A stretch of 42,545 nucleotides of DNA from Candidatus Woesearchaeota archaeon (GCA_016180105.1 JACPBZ010000005.1:1-42545), one strand, 5' to 3'; shown: positions 19,206 through 27,970, counted from the stretch's first letter. A program made the numbers and translations. Notes: generated by a model from the sequence alone, not told the origin.

Positions 19206-20267
19206 ATGGCTTTTTTTGAGACAGGCGGCAGGTCCTTGTTCAGGAACCCGATTGGCTTGGATTATGATTACCAGCCTAAAGTGGTGAAGTATCGCGAGAT
19301 GGAAATGAGGCAGGTTGCTGCTGCTATTAGGCCGCTCTTCCAGAAGAGAAGCGGCAGGAATGTTTTCATTTTCGGCCCTTCCGGGGTTGGCAAGACCGTG
19401 GCGGTCAGGAATCTGCTCAATGAGCTTGAGCAGGAAACTGATGAAATCACCCAATTTTACATAAACTGCTGGAAGAGCGACACCACCTTCAAGGTCTTGA
19501 TTGAGCTTTGCAATACCATCAACTACAAGTTCACGCAGAACAAGAGAACCGAGGAATTGTTTGACATCGTGAAGAAGGATGTCAACAAGGGCGCTGCCGT
19601 CTTTGTCTTTGACGAGGTTGACAAGCTTGATGACATTGACTTCCTTTACAGCCTTGTCGAGGACGTTTTCAACAAGTCAATAATACTCATTACTAACCAC
19701 AAGGATTGGGTTGTGAATCTTGACAGCAGGATTAAGTCCAGGCTGACTGCCGAAATGCTTGAGTTCAGGCCATACGACCTTACCGAGACAAGGGGCGTGC
19801 TTCAGGAGAGGCTGGAGTTTGTCTTTGGGCCGAACGTGTGGGATGCCGATGCCTTTGAGGCAATTGTCCAGAAGGCTTTTTCTGCCCAGGACATTCGCTC
19901 TGGCCTTTACCTTATGAAGGAGGCTGCAAGCATCGCTGAGGAGCGAAACTCTGGCCGGGTAGAGGCTTCTGATGTCGCATCCGCAATGGCAAAGCTTGAT
20001 GAGTTCAGCATCAAGAGGACGGATGAGCTTGAGGACGAAAGCCGCTTTGTGCTCAATATAGTGAGGAAGAATAGTGGCAGGAAGATTGGTGAGGTTTACA
20101 ACGCCTACAGGGAGGCTGGCGGTGAGATGGTTTACAAGACATTCCAGAGGAGGATTACGAAGCTTGAGGAGGACCGCTTCATAGTCACCGAGAAGATAAC
20201 CGGCGGCGTGGAAGGGACTACTACCCTTGTGAAGTTCGGCTCGGAGAAGAAGCTGACTGAATTTTAG
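19206..20267 (+). CDS. Orc1/Cdc6 replication initiator AAA+ ATPase
   Basis: FIFGPSGVGKTVAVRNLLNEL, VFVFDEVDKLDD, sensor and C-terminal winged helix; TATATATA 26 nt upstream. Confidence 0.95.
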   Translation: MAFFETGGRSLFRNPIGLDYDYQPKVVKYREMEMRQVAAAIRPLFQKRSGRNVFIFGPSGVGKTVAVRNLLNELEQETDEITQFYINCWKSDTTFKVLIELCNTINYKFTQNKRTEELFDIVKKDVNKGAAVFVFDEVDKLDDIDFLYSLVEDVFNKSIILITNHKDWVVNLDSRIKSRLTAEMLEFRPYDLTETRGVLQERLEFVFGPNVWDADAFEAIVQKAFSAQDIRSGLYLMKEAASIAEERNSGRVEASDVASAMAKLDEFSIKRTDELEDESRFVLNIVRKNSGRKIGEVYNAYREAGGEMVYKTFQRRITKLEEDRFIVTEKITGGVEGTTTLVKFGSEKKLTEF

Positions 20268-20557
20268 GAATATCTTATGTCAAATCCGTCAAATTCGCCG
20301 GTTGCCTGTTCTTCTTTCATCTGGACGTCTGTCACGAAAGCCATTAGCGGCCCTTTCCTGAATTTTTTTTCAAACTCGCCCAGTTTCCTTGCTTCCCCTT
20401 CTGCTACTATCTCGACGCTTCCGTCCTTGAGGTTGCGCACGAATCCCGACACGCCAAGGGTTTCAGCTTCCCTCCTTACAAATTCCCTGTAGAAAACGCC
20501 CTGCACCTTGCCTTTTATAATTGCCTGGACTCTCCCTGTTGCCATTTTCTCGCGCAT
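20264..20557 (-). CDS. Acylphosphatase
   Basis: RVQAIIKGKVQGVFYREFVRREAETLGVSGFVRNLKDGSVEIVAEGE. Confidence 0.93.
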   Translation of the reverse strand: MREKMATGRVQAIIKGKVQGVFYREFVRREAETLGVSGFVRNLKDGSVEIVAEGEARKLGEFEKKFRKGPLMAFVTDVQMKEEQATGEFDGFDIRYS

Positions 20558-20649
20558 GGCTCCCGCCGATTTAAATTTTTCGGCCGTAATTTAATGGGGG
20601 AGCGATAATGTTTTAAACTCCAATGCCCACGGCTCTTTTGTGGGATTTT

Positions 20650-20778
20650 ATGGAGCTTGTGAGTTGCATCAGCTGTGGGATGGAGACGCCAAAAGGCATT
20701 CGCTATCCAAACCTGTGCCGGATGTGCGAGCGCTCGATGAGTGAAGAGGAGATTATCGCCATGATGGATTCCATCTGA
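20650..20778 (+). CDS. Small zinc-ribbon protein (42 aa; in-frame alternative start at 20623)
   Basis: Translated by hand: MELVSCISCGMETPKGIRYPNLCRMCERSMSEEEIIAMMDSI; CxxC...CxxC. Absent from the ORF track because of length. Confidence 0.65.
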   Translation: MELVSCISCGMETPKGIRYPNLCRMCERSMSEEEIIAMMDSI

Positions 20779-20831
20779 AAGGGGCACTAAAAGTAAATTA
20801 TATATAGCCAATTGACGGGTTTTTCTTCATC

Positions 20832-21923
20832 TTGAAAAAGGGCAAAGAACTGAGATGGCTTGTTGGCCTCGTGGTTTCGGCGGTTTTCCTGCCGCTTGCA
20901 ATGTTTGCAGGGAATCTTGGGGCTGAAGGGCAGGAAGGGGGGCACGATGAAGCTCCTGAAACAGAATCATTTCCTGTTGCGCCTGAGCTTGCGGGCATTT
21001 CCGGCTGGATAAATTCAGGGCCATTGGCGATTTCCGAATTAAGGGGGAAAGTGGTGCTGGTTGACTTCTGGACTTACAGCTGCATAAACTGCATCCGCAC
21101 CCTGCCATACCTTAACTCGTGGAATGAGAAATACGGCGACAAGGGACTGGTAATAGTTGGCGTTCACTCTCCAGAATTTGGCTTTGAGAAGGACATTGAA
21201 AATGTAAAAAAAGCAGTGGCAAAGTACGGAATAAAATACGCTGTCGCCCTTGACAATGACCACTCAACCTGGAGAGCATTCAAGAATAACTACTGGCCAA
21301 GAAAATATCTCATCGACGCTAACGGAAGAATGCGTTATGACAGGATTGGTGAGGGCGGCTACGAGGAGACTGAAAAAAAGATGCAGGAGCTGCTCAGGGA
21401 GAGGTCTTCAAGGGTCAGGCTGCCTGATGAGATGGCTGTTCCAGTCAATGCAGTAGCCGTGAATTACTCTGCCATAGCCACTTCTGAAGTTTATCTTGGC
21501 TACGAATATGCCAGGGTTAACCTTGGCAATGAGGAGGGCTTCAAGCCAGGCAAGGATTTCAGTTATGCTCTCCCTCCCTATGACAGCCTTCGGAAGAACC
21601 TCGCTTACGTTGGCGGCACCTGGAAGGCCCATCCCGACGGCCTTGAGCTTTCATCTGATGAGGGCAGGATTGTCCTTAAATACACGGCAAAGGATGTCAA
21701 CATTGTCGCTTCCCCAGGAGGCCAGCCTTCCGAGCTGCAGGTAATCATTGATGGTGACTTTATCAGCGAAGGCGACAGTGGCAGTGACGTTGATGGTTCT
21801 ATGGCTGTCGTTAGTGAGCAGAGGCTGCATAACCTTGTTAGCGGCAAGGACTATTCAACCAGAACACTGGAAATCAACATAAGGGGAAAAGGATTCAAGA
21901 TGTACACGTTCACGTTTGGATAA
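20832..21923 (+). CDS. Membrane-anchored thioredoxin-like protein resembling the soluble part of DipZ (TTG start)
   Basis: N-terminal anchor, VLVDFWTYSCINCIRTLPYLNSWNEKY (CxxC), GVHSPEFGFEKDIENVKKAV, YWPRKYLIDANGRMRYDRIGEGGYEETE, then C-terminal beta domain. TATATATA upstream. Confidence 0.88.
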   Translation: MKKGKELRWLVGLVVSAVFLPLAMFAGNLGAEGQEGGHDEAPETESFPVAPELAGISGWINSGPLAISELRGKVVLVDFWTYSCINCIRTLPYLNSWNEKYGDKGLVIVGVHSPEFGFEKDIENVKKAVAKYGIKYAVALDNDHSTWRAFKNNYWPRKYLIDANGRMRYDRIGEGGYEETEKKMQELLRERSSRVRLPDEMAVPVNAVAVNYSAIATSEVYLGYEYARVNLGNEEGFKPGKDFSYALPPYDSLRKNLAYVGGTWKAHPDGLELSSDEGRIVLKYTAKDVNIVASPGGQPSELQVIIDGDFISEGDSGSDVDGSMAVVSEQRLHNLVSGKDYSTRTLEINIRGKGFKMYTFTFG

Positions 21924-21981
21924 AGTAGAAAAGAAAAAATAAAGAAAGAAAAAAATACTACACTAGGAACGTAAAGGCTTA

Positions 21982-22125
21982 TTATCGCCTTGGAGTTCTG
22001 TGCTTTGCGTAGCAGTCCCTGCAATATACAGGCCTGCCTTCTGCGGGCTTGAAAGGCACTTCTGACTGTGCTCCACATTCAGAGCAAGTTATTGTGTGCA
22101 TTTCTCTCGGTCCACCGAATGCCAT
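21982..22125 (-). CDS. CxxC-x17-CxxC zinc-binding protein (47 aa)
   Basis: Translated by hand: MAFGGPREMHTITCSECGAQSEVPFKPAEGRPVYCRDCYAKHRTPRR; exactly 17 residues between CSEC and CRDC. Not in the ORF track. Confidence 0.82.
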   Translation of the reverse strand: MAFGGPREMHTITCSECGAQSEVPFKPAEGRPVYCRDCYAKHRTPRR

Positions 22126-22398
22126 GTGCGATACACCTACTAATTGCTATTATCTGGTCTTTTTAGGACGTCTATAGCTTATTCTTCTCTACACGACCCC
22201 CACGATACTACTGTGAGACATTCTGTATGCTACTGTTGAACCAGCCTCGGTATATAAAGGTGATGGTTTTTGGAAAGGTTCGCTTAAGTCACTGGACACT
22301 GGACATTTGCCCGGACAGGGTATTTAAAGGGGTAAAGGTCGTTTTTGGTCAAGCTTTTGTTCGCCCGCAGGCGAATAAAAGGTTGTGAGGTGATTAGG

Positions 22399-22542
22399 AT
22401 GGGAATGCCAACTACATTCAGCGTGGGTATGGTGAACGACCTTTTTTTCAATCACGTGAAGGAGCTCAGCATCAGGAGCCTGAAGGAGCTCAGGGAAGGC
22501 AACCTGAGAAGGGAGATCAGGCTCGTTAAAGTCCACCTCTGA
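22399..22542 (+). CDS. Small hypothetical protein with strong Shine-Dalgarno
   Basis: gaggtgat 4-5 nt before ATG; MGMPTTFSVGMVNDLFFNHVKELSIRSLKELREGNLRREIRLVKVHL. Confidence 0.55.
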   Translation: MGMPTTFSVGMVNDLFFNHVKELSIRSLKELREGNLRREIRLVKVHL

Positions 22543-22628
22543 GGATTTCTGCACTGCTTCAGTTGCGGAGCCACCAACTATTTCTTTCCGCAACAAATTT
22601 TTTATACGATTTCAGCAATGTTCGTGGT

Positions 22629-23201
22629 ATGAGGGTAATCCAGAAGGAAGAGTTCCTGCTGCAGGAAGCAGCTTACCTGAGGCAGGTAAGGCAGGGTGCT
22701 GTCTTTATCCATCCAACAGACACTATTTACGGCATTGGCTGCGATGCGACGAATGAAGGTGCTGTCCAGCGCATTCGGGATGCGAAGCAGCGCGCCTCTA
22801 TGCCTTTTTCAGTCATTGCTCCTTCAAAAAAATGGATTCTGGACAACTGCGAAGTTTCCGGTGAAGCCAAAGAGTGGCTTGAAAAGCTTCCCGGGCCGTA
22901 CACTTTGATTTTCAAGTTAAAGAACAGGTCTGCCGTTGCCGCAGCCGTGAATCTTGGCAGTGACACGCTTGGAGTGCGCATTCCGGCTCACTGGATTTCT
23001 GAGGCGGTTGCCGATTTAGGCATCCCAGTAGTGAGCACCAGTGCGAACATCACCGGCCAGCCCTATATGACATCAATTGATGACCTTGATGGCAGCATTA
23101 AGGAGAAAGTCGACTTCGCCATCTACGAGGGCGAAAAGGAAGGAAGGCCTTCAACGATAGTGAAGCTGTTCGAGAATGAAGTTCAGGTTGTGGAGCGCTG
23201 A
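22629..23201 (+). CDS. Sua5/YciO/YrdC-family L-threonylcarbamoyladenylate synthase
   Basis: GAVFIHPTDTIYGIGCDATN, RDAKQRASMPFSVIAPS, LPGPYTLIFKLK, LGVRIPAHW, VVSTSANITGQP. Confidence 0.93.
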   Translation: MRVIQKEEFLLQEAAYLRQVRQGAVFIHPTDTIYGIGCDATNEGAVQRIRDAKQRASMPFSVIAPSKKWILDNCEVSGEAKEWLEKLPGPYTLIFKLKNRSAVAAAVNLGSDTLGVRIPAHWISEAVADLGIPVVSTSANITGQPYMTSIDDLDGSIKEKVDFAIYEGEKEGRPSTIVKLFENEVQVVER

Positions 23202-23202
23202 T

Positions 23203-23601
23203 TCAGGCAGTTGATTGTGCCTGCATTGCTTTTCCCTCATAAAGTCTGGCAAAAGCGGCGTCGGTTGGTGTTACGTTAAGTACGTGATCATAAAGCTCTG
23301 TATCAACACCACTCTGGCCGGGAATCACTAGCTTAAAAGGCGCTTTCCTTGCAGCGCTCTCATAAAGCATCAAGGCAGTAGCAGCAAGAATCAATCCTTT
23401 CCGTGCCATGACTTCCTGAGGTGCTGTTCCGATTTGTATTGCTTGCCCATAATCGTGCTGAAGCTTTCTTAATCCTGGAATCATTTCAAGCGTGATGCCA
23501 AACCTGCCAGCCAATGCCTTGGCCTCTTGACTTACAAGACCGTCAATGGAATCAACAGGTTGAATTCCAAGGTCCCTGTCGTGCTGTGTTAATTGTGCCA
23601 T
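23203..23601 (-). CDS. Hypothetical protein
   Basis: 132-aa ORF, start ATG 23601, TATTTAAAT-like element about 27-30 nt upstream on the minus strand. Confidence 0.6.
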   Translation of the reverse strand: MAQLTQHDRDLGIQPVDSIDGLVSQEAKALAGRFGITLEMIPGLRKLQHDYGQAIQIGTAPQEVMARKGLILAATALMLYESAARKAPFKLVIPGQSGVDTELYDHVLNVTPTDAAFARLYEGKAMQAQSTA

Positions 23602-23750
23602 AGCCTGCTTGTCTGAAGGCGTACTATTTAAATCTTTCTATTTTTCACTACTCAAAAGTAATCATTTAGCTGCTGCGGTGAGTTTATTAGTTACAATTCT
23701 TCTGCCAAAAGTTATGAGGACTTACGGCAGGCTGCACAACGACACAAGCC

Positions 23751-23792
23751 ATTGATGACCTTGATGGCAGCATAAAAAAGAAAGTCGACTTC
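23751..23792 (+). repeat. Partial duplicate of the Sua5 gene (copy of 23076-23117)
   Basis: attgatgaccttgatggcagcat[a/t]aa[aa/gg]agaaagtcgacttc; 39 of 42 positions identical to 23076-23117 by hand alignment. Confidence 0.85.
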
Positions 23793-23797
23793 TACTG

Positions 23798-24307
23798 TCA
23801 AGCTCTATTGCGGGAATCTTGAGGTATTGGAACGTTAAGTGGTCCGCGCACATAACCGCAAGGCGGGTTTACCTCAAAAGTTTTTTTAAGATCAGGCACA
23901 TTCAAATCCAGGACTCCGCCTTTGACCCAGGAAATCATAACTTGATATGGGCCTGGAAAGTCAGGAGTTATGGTTAATTCCATAGTTGCATTTCCTGAAG
24001 GATTAAGAGGCGCACTGGTAACTTCAGTTAAAGTAACACCATCAGGGTATGTTACCGTGGTAGCAAGATGGTATTTTTTGCCGCTTTGGCCAGAAAGGTG
24101 CACCCTGACATACAAGGTGTTCATATCATTTTCGCAGGCTAGGACGCCATCATCAATGAAGCCTTCCAAGTCCTGGACTGGTGTTGGGGTGGTTTTTGCA
24201 GGGATTGTTGGCGATGGCAGTGGTGCTACGGTTGGCGCTACAACTGCTGGCGAACAGGACGCAGATATCAAAGTCCCTGCTATAAGCGCTAACAGTGCTC
24301 GTCTCAC
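23798..24307 (-). CDS. Predicted lipoprotein, hypothetical
   Basis: MRRALLALIAGTLISASC lipobox-like signal followed by Pro/Thr-rich linker. Confidence 0.65.
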   Translation of the reverse strand: MRRALLALIAGTLISASCSPAVVAPTVAPLPSPTIPAKTTPTPVQDLEGFIDDGVLACENDMNTLYVRVHLSGQSGKKYHLATTVTYPDGVTLTEVTSAPLNPSGNATMELTITPDFPGPYQVMISWVKGGVLDLNVPDLKKTFEVNPPCGYVRGPLNVPIPQDSRNRA

Positions 24308-24419
24308 GATTTTTGTTAGCCTTGAGCTCTATTTAAATCTTTCCATTGTAGCTACTGTCCAGTGGTTGTTTTACTGAAACATCGATGCATTTATATAGTC
24401 TGCAATAATCACTTGCACG

Positions 24420-25022
24420 ATGAAAATACTCGCGGCAGGCTGCCTGCACAACGATGCCACCTTGATTGGGGGCTTGGCTGAGCAGGCTGAGAGGGAAAAT
24501 GTTGACTTGGTGGTGCTCTGCGGCGACCTTACGATGGGCGAGCAGACTACTGAGAACATAATTGGCCCCTTTGCAAGGAAGGGCAAGAAGGTTGCTCTTG
24601 TCCCAGGCAATCACGAGACTATTGCAACGGCTGATTTTCTTGCGAAGAAGTATGGCGCCACGAACCTTCACGGTTATGGCCTTACTCACGGCGAGGTTGG
24701 CCTTTTTGGCTGCGGCGGCGCAAACATCGGCCTTTTCCAGCTTTCCGAGGATGAGATTTTTTACCACTTATACAGGAGCCACAAGTATGTGAAGGACGCG
24801 AAAAAGCGAATAATGGTTACTCACGTTCACCCTGCAGAGTCTTTGATGGAGCAGTTTTCTGAGTTTGTGAGGGGCAGCACTGGCGTCACCAAGGCGATTG
24901 AGATGCTCAAGCCTGACCTTTTGCTGTGCAGCCACGTTCACGAGGCCTCCGGCCTGGAAGAGACTATTGGCACAACGAGAGTGCTTAACGTCAGCAAGAT
25001 TGGCAAGGTTATTGAGATTTAG
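24420..25022 (+). CDS. Calcineurin-like metallophosphoesterase
   Basis: KILAAGCLHNDATLIGG, VVLCGDLTMGE, LVPGNHET, MVTHVHPAES, LLLCSHVHEASG; TTTATATAG about 27 nt upstream. Confidence 0.92.
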   Translation: MKILAAGCLHNDATLIGGLAEQAERENVDLVVLCGDLTMGEQTTENIIGPFARKGKKVALVPGNHETIATADFLAKKYGATNLHGYGLTHGEVGLFGCGGANIGLFQLSEDEIFYHLYRSHKYVKDAKKRIMVTHVHPAESLMEQFSEFVRGSTGVTKAIEMLKPDLLLCSHVHEASGLEETIGTTRVLNVSKIGKVIEI

Positions 25023-25023
25023 T

Positions 25024-25665
25024 TTAACGCCCGCTTGCCAAAATCTTCTCTTGCATGCGCATTGTGGCGTATTTCGCCAGTTCGAATGTTTTCAGTTCAG
25101 CTTCGCCCTTTGCGCTGCCTATTGTGCCGAGTGTGTAGCTGACAAAGGGTTCTTTGCCAGTGACAGTTCTATGGTTTCTTGTGTAAACGATGCCCAGTTT
25201 CCCGAGGAGCGTGTCGTACATTTGCGAGAACAGGTTTATTTCGCGTATTGGGAGCAGGAGTTGGCCGGTAAGGCTGGCTCCTTCGAGTTCCTCTCTCTGT
25301 GCCCTGCCGACTACCACTGCGTGCACTATGTAGTTTTGCTCTGACTCAGTGTAAACTATCCTGATGAGTCCCCTTTGCTTTTGTTCGGGAATTGTTTCTG
25401 CTCTTAGTGCGTGTTTGGCCTTGTCGTCTATGGCTGTGTGGTATTGTCTCAGGACAGCGTTTATGGCATTTTCGATGTTGCTGTTTGTTTTTTGCTGAGG
25501 GCGCTTGCTTTTGGCTGCTGAAGGCCCAGGCAAGGAGTCAAGCAGCTCCACAAACGCAGGGTCAGCGTATAGTTCTTCAAGAATTGGGTGTTCAGAAAGG
25601 CCTGCAACTTTTCTTGCAAATTCAGGGTCATCGTATAGCTCCTGAAGAATCGAGTCAACGGACAT
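25024..25665 (-). CDS. Hypothetical protein with N-terminal duplicated motif
   Basis: 213-aa ORF; ILQELYDDPEFARKVAGL / ILEELYADPAFVELLDSL tandem motif. Confidence 0.65.
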   Translation of the reverse strand: MSVDSILQELYDDPEFARKVAGLSEHPILEELYADPAFVELLDSLPGPSAAKSKRPQQKTNSNIENAINAVLRQYHTAIDDKAKHALRAETIPEQKQRGLIRIVYTESEQNYIVHAVVVGRAQREELEGASLTGQLLLPIREINLFSQMYDTLLGKLGIVYTRNHRTVTGKEPFVSYTLGTIGSAKGEAELKTFELAKYATMRMQEKILASGR

Positions 25666-25699
25666 TGGAAAGTGGGAACTTCAGAATGCTTTATATTTT

Positions 25700-27184
25700 T
25701 TACCCCTTCACTACGCCCAGTGGCACAAGCCGCGCAACAAGTTTTCCGAGCTTTGCCTCGTTTGAGACCCTGCAGACTTCGTCAACGTCCTTGTATGCGG
25801 GGATGTTTTCTTCCGCGATTCCTTTCCAGCTTGCTGCTTTTACGAGTATGCCGCGCTGCTCCAATTCCCGGGCAACTGTTTCTCCCCGGTATCTTTTTAT
25901 GGCTTCTGCCCTGGACATTTCCCTTCCGGCGCCGTGGGCGGTTGAGCCCCAGCTTTTTTCCTCTGACTCGTTGGTTCCGACAAGGACGTAGCTTGCTGTT
26001 CCCATCGTGCCAGGTATGAAGACTGGCTGTCCTGTGCTGCGGTAGAGCTCGTTGACTTCTTCCCTTTCGGGGCCAAAGCTTCTTGTCGCGCCTTTCCTGT
26101 GGACGCATAACTCTTTCATCTCGCCGTCAACCTTGTGCTTCTCTATCTTGCCGATGTTGTGGCACACATCGTAAACCTGCCGCATCCCATCATCCGAGCC
26201 CATTACTTTCTTGAAGCTGTCCCTTATCCAGTGGACTATCATTTGCCTGTTTGCGAAGGCGTAGTTCATTCCGGAGCACATTGCCTTGAAGTATTTCTGG
26301 CCGAGCTCTGACTGGAATGGCGCGTTGATGAGTTCCCTGTCCGGGATGTCGGCAAAGCCGTATTTTTTTTCCATATCGCGGATGTAGTCTGATGCGACTT
26401 GGTGTCCCAATCCGCGAGAGCCGCAGTGGACCATTACCGTGACTTGGCCTTTTCCTGTTATGCCAAAGGCGGCTGCTGTTTTCTCGTCGTAAACAGAGTC
26501 GACAGCTTGAATTTCAAGAAAGTGGTTTCCTGCTCCAAGTGTGCCGAGCTGCGGCTTGCCGCGCGCGATGGCCGTTGTAGAGACGCACTCCGGGTCTGCT
26601 TCTTTCATTGAACCGTAATCCTCTGTTGTTGCCAGGTCATCCTTGGTGCCGTAGCCCTGCTCCAGGCTCCACTTGCTTCCCTTTGCGAGTATCTCTTTCA
26701 TTTCAGAATCTGACAGCCTTGTGAGCCCTCCTCTTCCAACTCCTGAAGGCACTTCAGCGAACAAAGTATCGAGAAGCTGCTTCAATTTCGGATTGATGTC
26801 ATCAATAGTCCAGTCTGTACGGATGAGACGCACGCCGCAGTTGACATCATCTTAGGGAACAGAAGCCAGAGCTTCTAGTTCAATCCTATGCCACCTGGGC
26901 TGATAATTCCATCCTCGGTATCGAACGCTGCCACACCCCCTATTGGAAAGCCGTCAAAGGCCAAGCCAGCCTTAGCTGGACTGGAATCCTTCGTGGGCGT
27001 CTGGCATTACGTACGAGTACTTCTGTATGCCTTTTAAGTGGGCCACATTTGCAGCCTGCATCAAAGTCCTGTCCTGCTGAATCTTCTTCACCAGCTTTTC
27101 TGATGCGAAAATTCTCGCAGGCACTTTCATGCCGCCGTGCTTTGGTATTTCCCACTCGTATTCAGAGATTTTCTTGAGTTCCAT
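25700..27184 (-). CDS. rtcB: RtcB 3'-phosphate/5'-OH RNA ligase, encoded in three exons (27184-26986, 26954-26883, 26850-25700) separated by two BHB introns
   Basis: Spliced reading: [18 protein letters not shown]...[48 protein letters not shown]...[10 protein letters not shown]...[11 protein letters not shown]...[10 protein letters not shown]...[11 protein letters not shown]...[17 protein letters not shown] Shine-Dalgarno about 11 nt before ATG 27184. Confidence 0.92.
26851..26882 (-). other. BHB intron 2 in rtcB (32 nt)
   Basis: UAGG-AU|U-GAAC(U)AGAAGC-UCUG-GCUUCU-GUUC-CCUA-AG|A. Central helix UAGG/CCUA, 3-nt bulges AUU and AGA. Excision gives GGA UAU GAU (G-Y-D). Confidence 0.93.
26955..26985 (-). 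other. BHB intron 1 in rtcB (31 nt)
   Basis: AAGG-AT|T-CCAG(U)CCAGC-UAAG-GCUGG(C)UUGG-CCUU-UG|A. Central helix AAGG/CCUU, 3-nt bulges AUU and UGA. Excision gives GGA UAC GGC (G-Y-G). Confidence 0.93.
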
Positions 27185-27235
27185 TGCCTGAGTTTTCACC
27201 TCCGCAGCATTTGGCGGTTGCAACTCTTTAAAAAG

Positions 27236-27970
27236 TTATTCGAGTGCAGAAATCACGGACTCCGCGAATTTCCTGGGATGGTGGAATGGCCAGTAGTGGT
27301 CGCCTTCCACTGTTATGAGGTTGGAGCCTTTTATCAGGCCATTGAGCGTCGGGGCGTGCGACACCGGGAACATGAAGTCGTCTTTGCACCAGATGAGCGT
27401 TGTTTTTGCGGGTATGTTGCCGAAAATGTGGCAGCCGTGGGTTTTCGCGCTTGCGCTTATTTCCCTGAAAAGGCTTCTTTTTTCAGGGCGTCGCAATGAT
27501 GCAAAGAAAGTTAATGATGCCCCGAATCTGTTGGCAACGTGCCTTAGGTCTCCGTGGAGCAGCATAAAGCCTGAGCTTCTTAGCAGGTTAACAAGCATTT
27601 TTGCGAATGAAGCGCTCCTTGGAACCCCTGCAGGGTTGACGAGCACCAGTCTCGAGACAAGTTTTTCCCTGGCGAGAATGCCGGCTATGGCTCCCCCAAA
27701 GGATGTGCCGACAACAATCACGTTTTTCAGGCCGAGCTTCTCAGTCAGTTCCCTGACGCATTTTGCGATGCAGAGCGTGTTGCCGCATTTCCCGTCGAAC
27801 AGGTAGGGGGCGTATACGGTGTAGTGCTGGGCAAGTGCCTTGAGCGAGGCTTCGTAAAGGTGTGGTGTTGTTGGCCAGCCGTGAAGGAAAATAAGCGTTT
27901 TTCCAGTTCCTCCTTGCAGGTACCTCATCTTGCAGCCGTTGACGATTGCTGTTTTTCTTTGGAGGATCAT
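27236..27970 (-). CDS. Alpha/beta hydrolase
   Basis: TLIFLHGWPTTPHLY, VIVVGTSFGGAIAGILA nucleophile elbow (GTSFGG), C-terminal GDHYWPFHHP. Confidence 0.9.
   Translation of the reverse strand: MILQRKTAIVNGCKMRYLQGGTGKTLIFLHGWPTTPHLYEASLKALAQHYTVYAPYLFDGKCGNTLCIAKCVRELTEKLGLKNVIVVGTSFGGAIAGILAREKLVSRLVLVNPAGVPRSASFAKMLVNLLRSSGFMLLHGDLRHVANRFGASLTFFASLRRPEKRSLFREISASAKTHGCHIFGNIPAKTTLIWCKDDFMFPVSHAPTLNGLIKGSNLITVEGDHYWPFHHPRKFAESVISALE

Noticed and set aside
26834-26990. Assembly error, simple pseudogene or intein as the explanation for the split rtcB ORF
   Set aside because: An intein would be far longer. Random indels would not produce two perfect BHB geometries whose rule-based excision restores the conserved codons exactly. 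Read-level confirmation is still needed.
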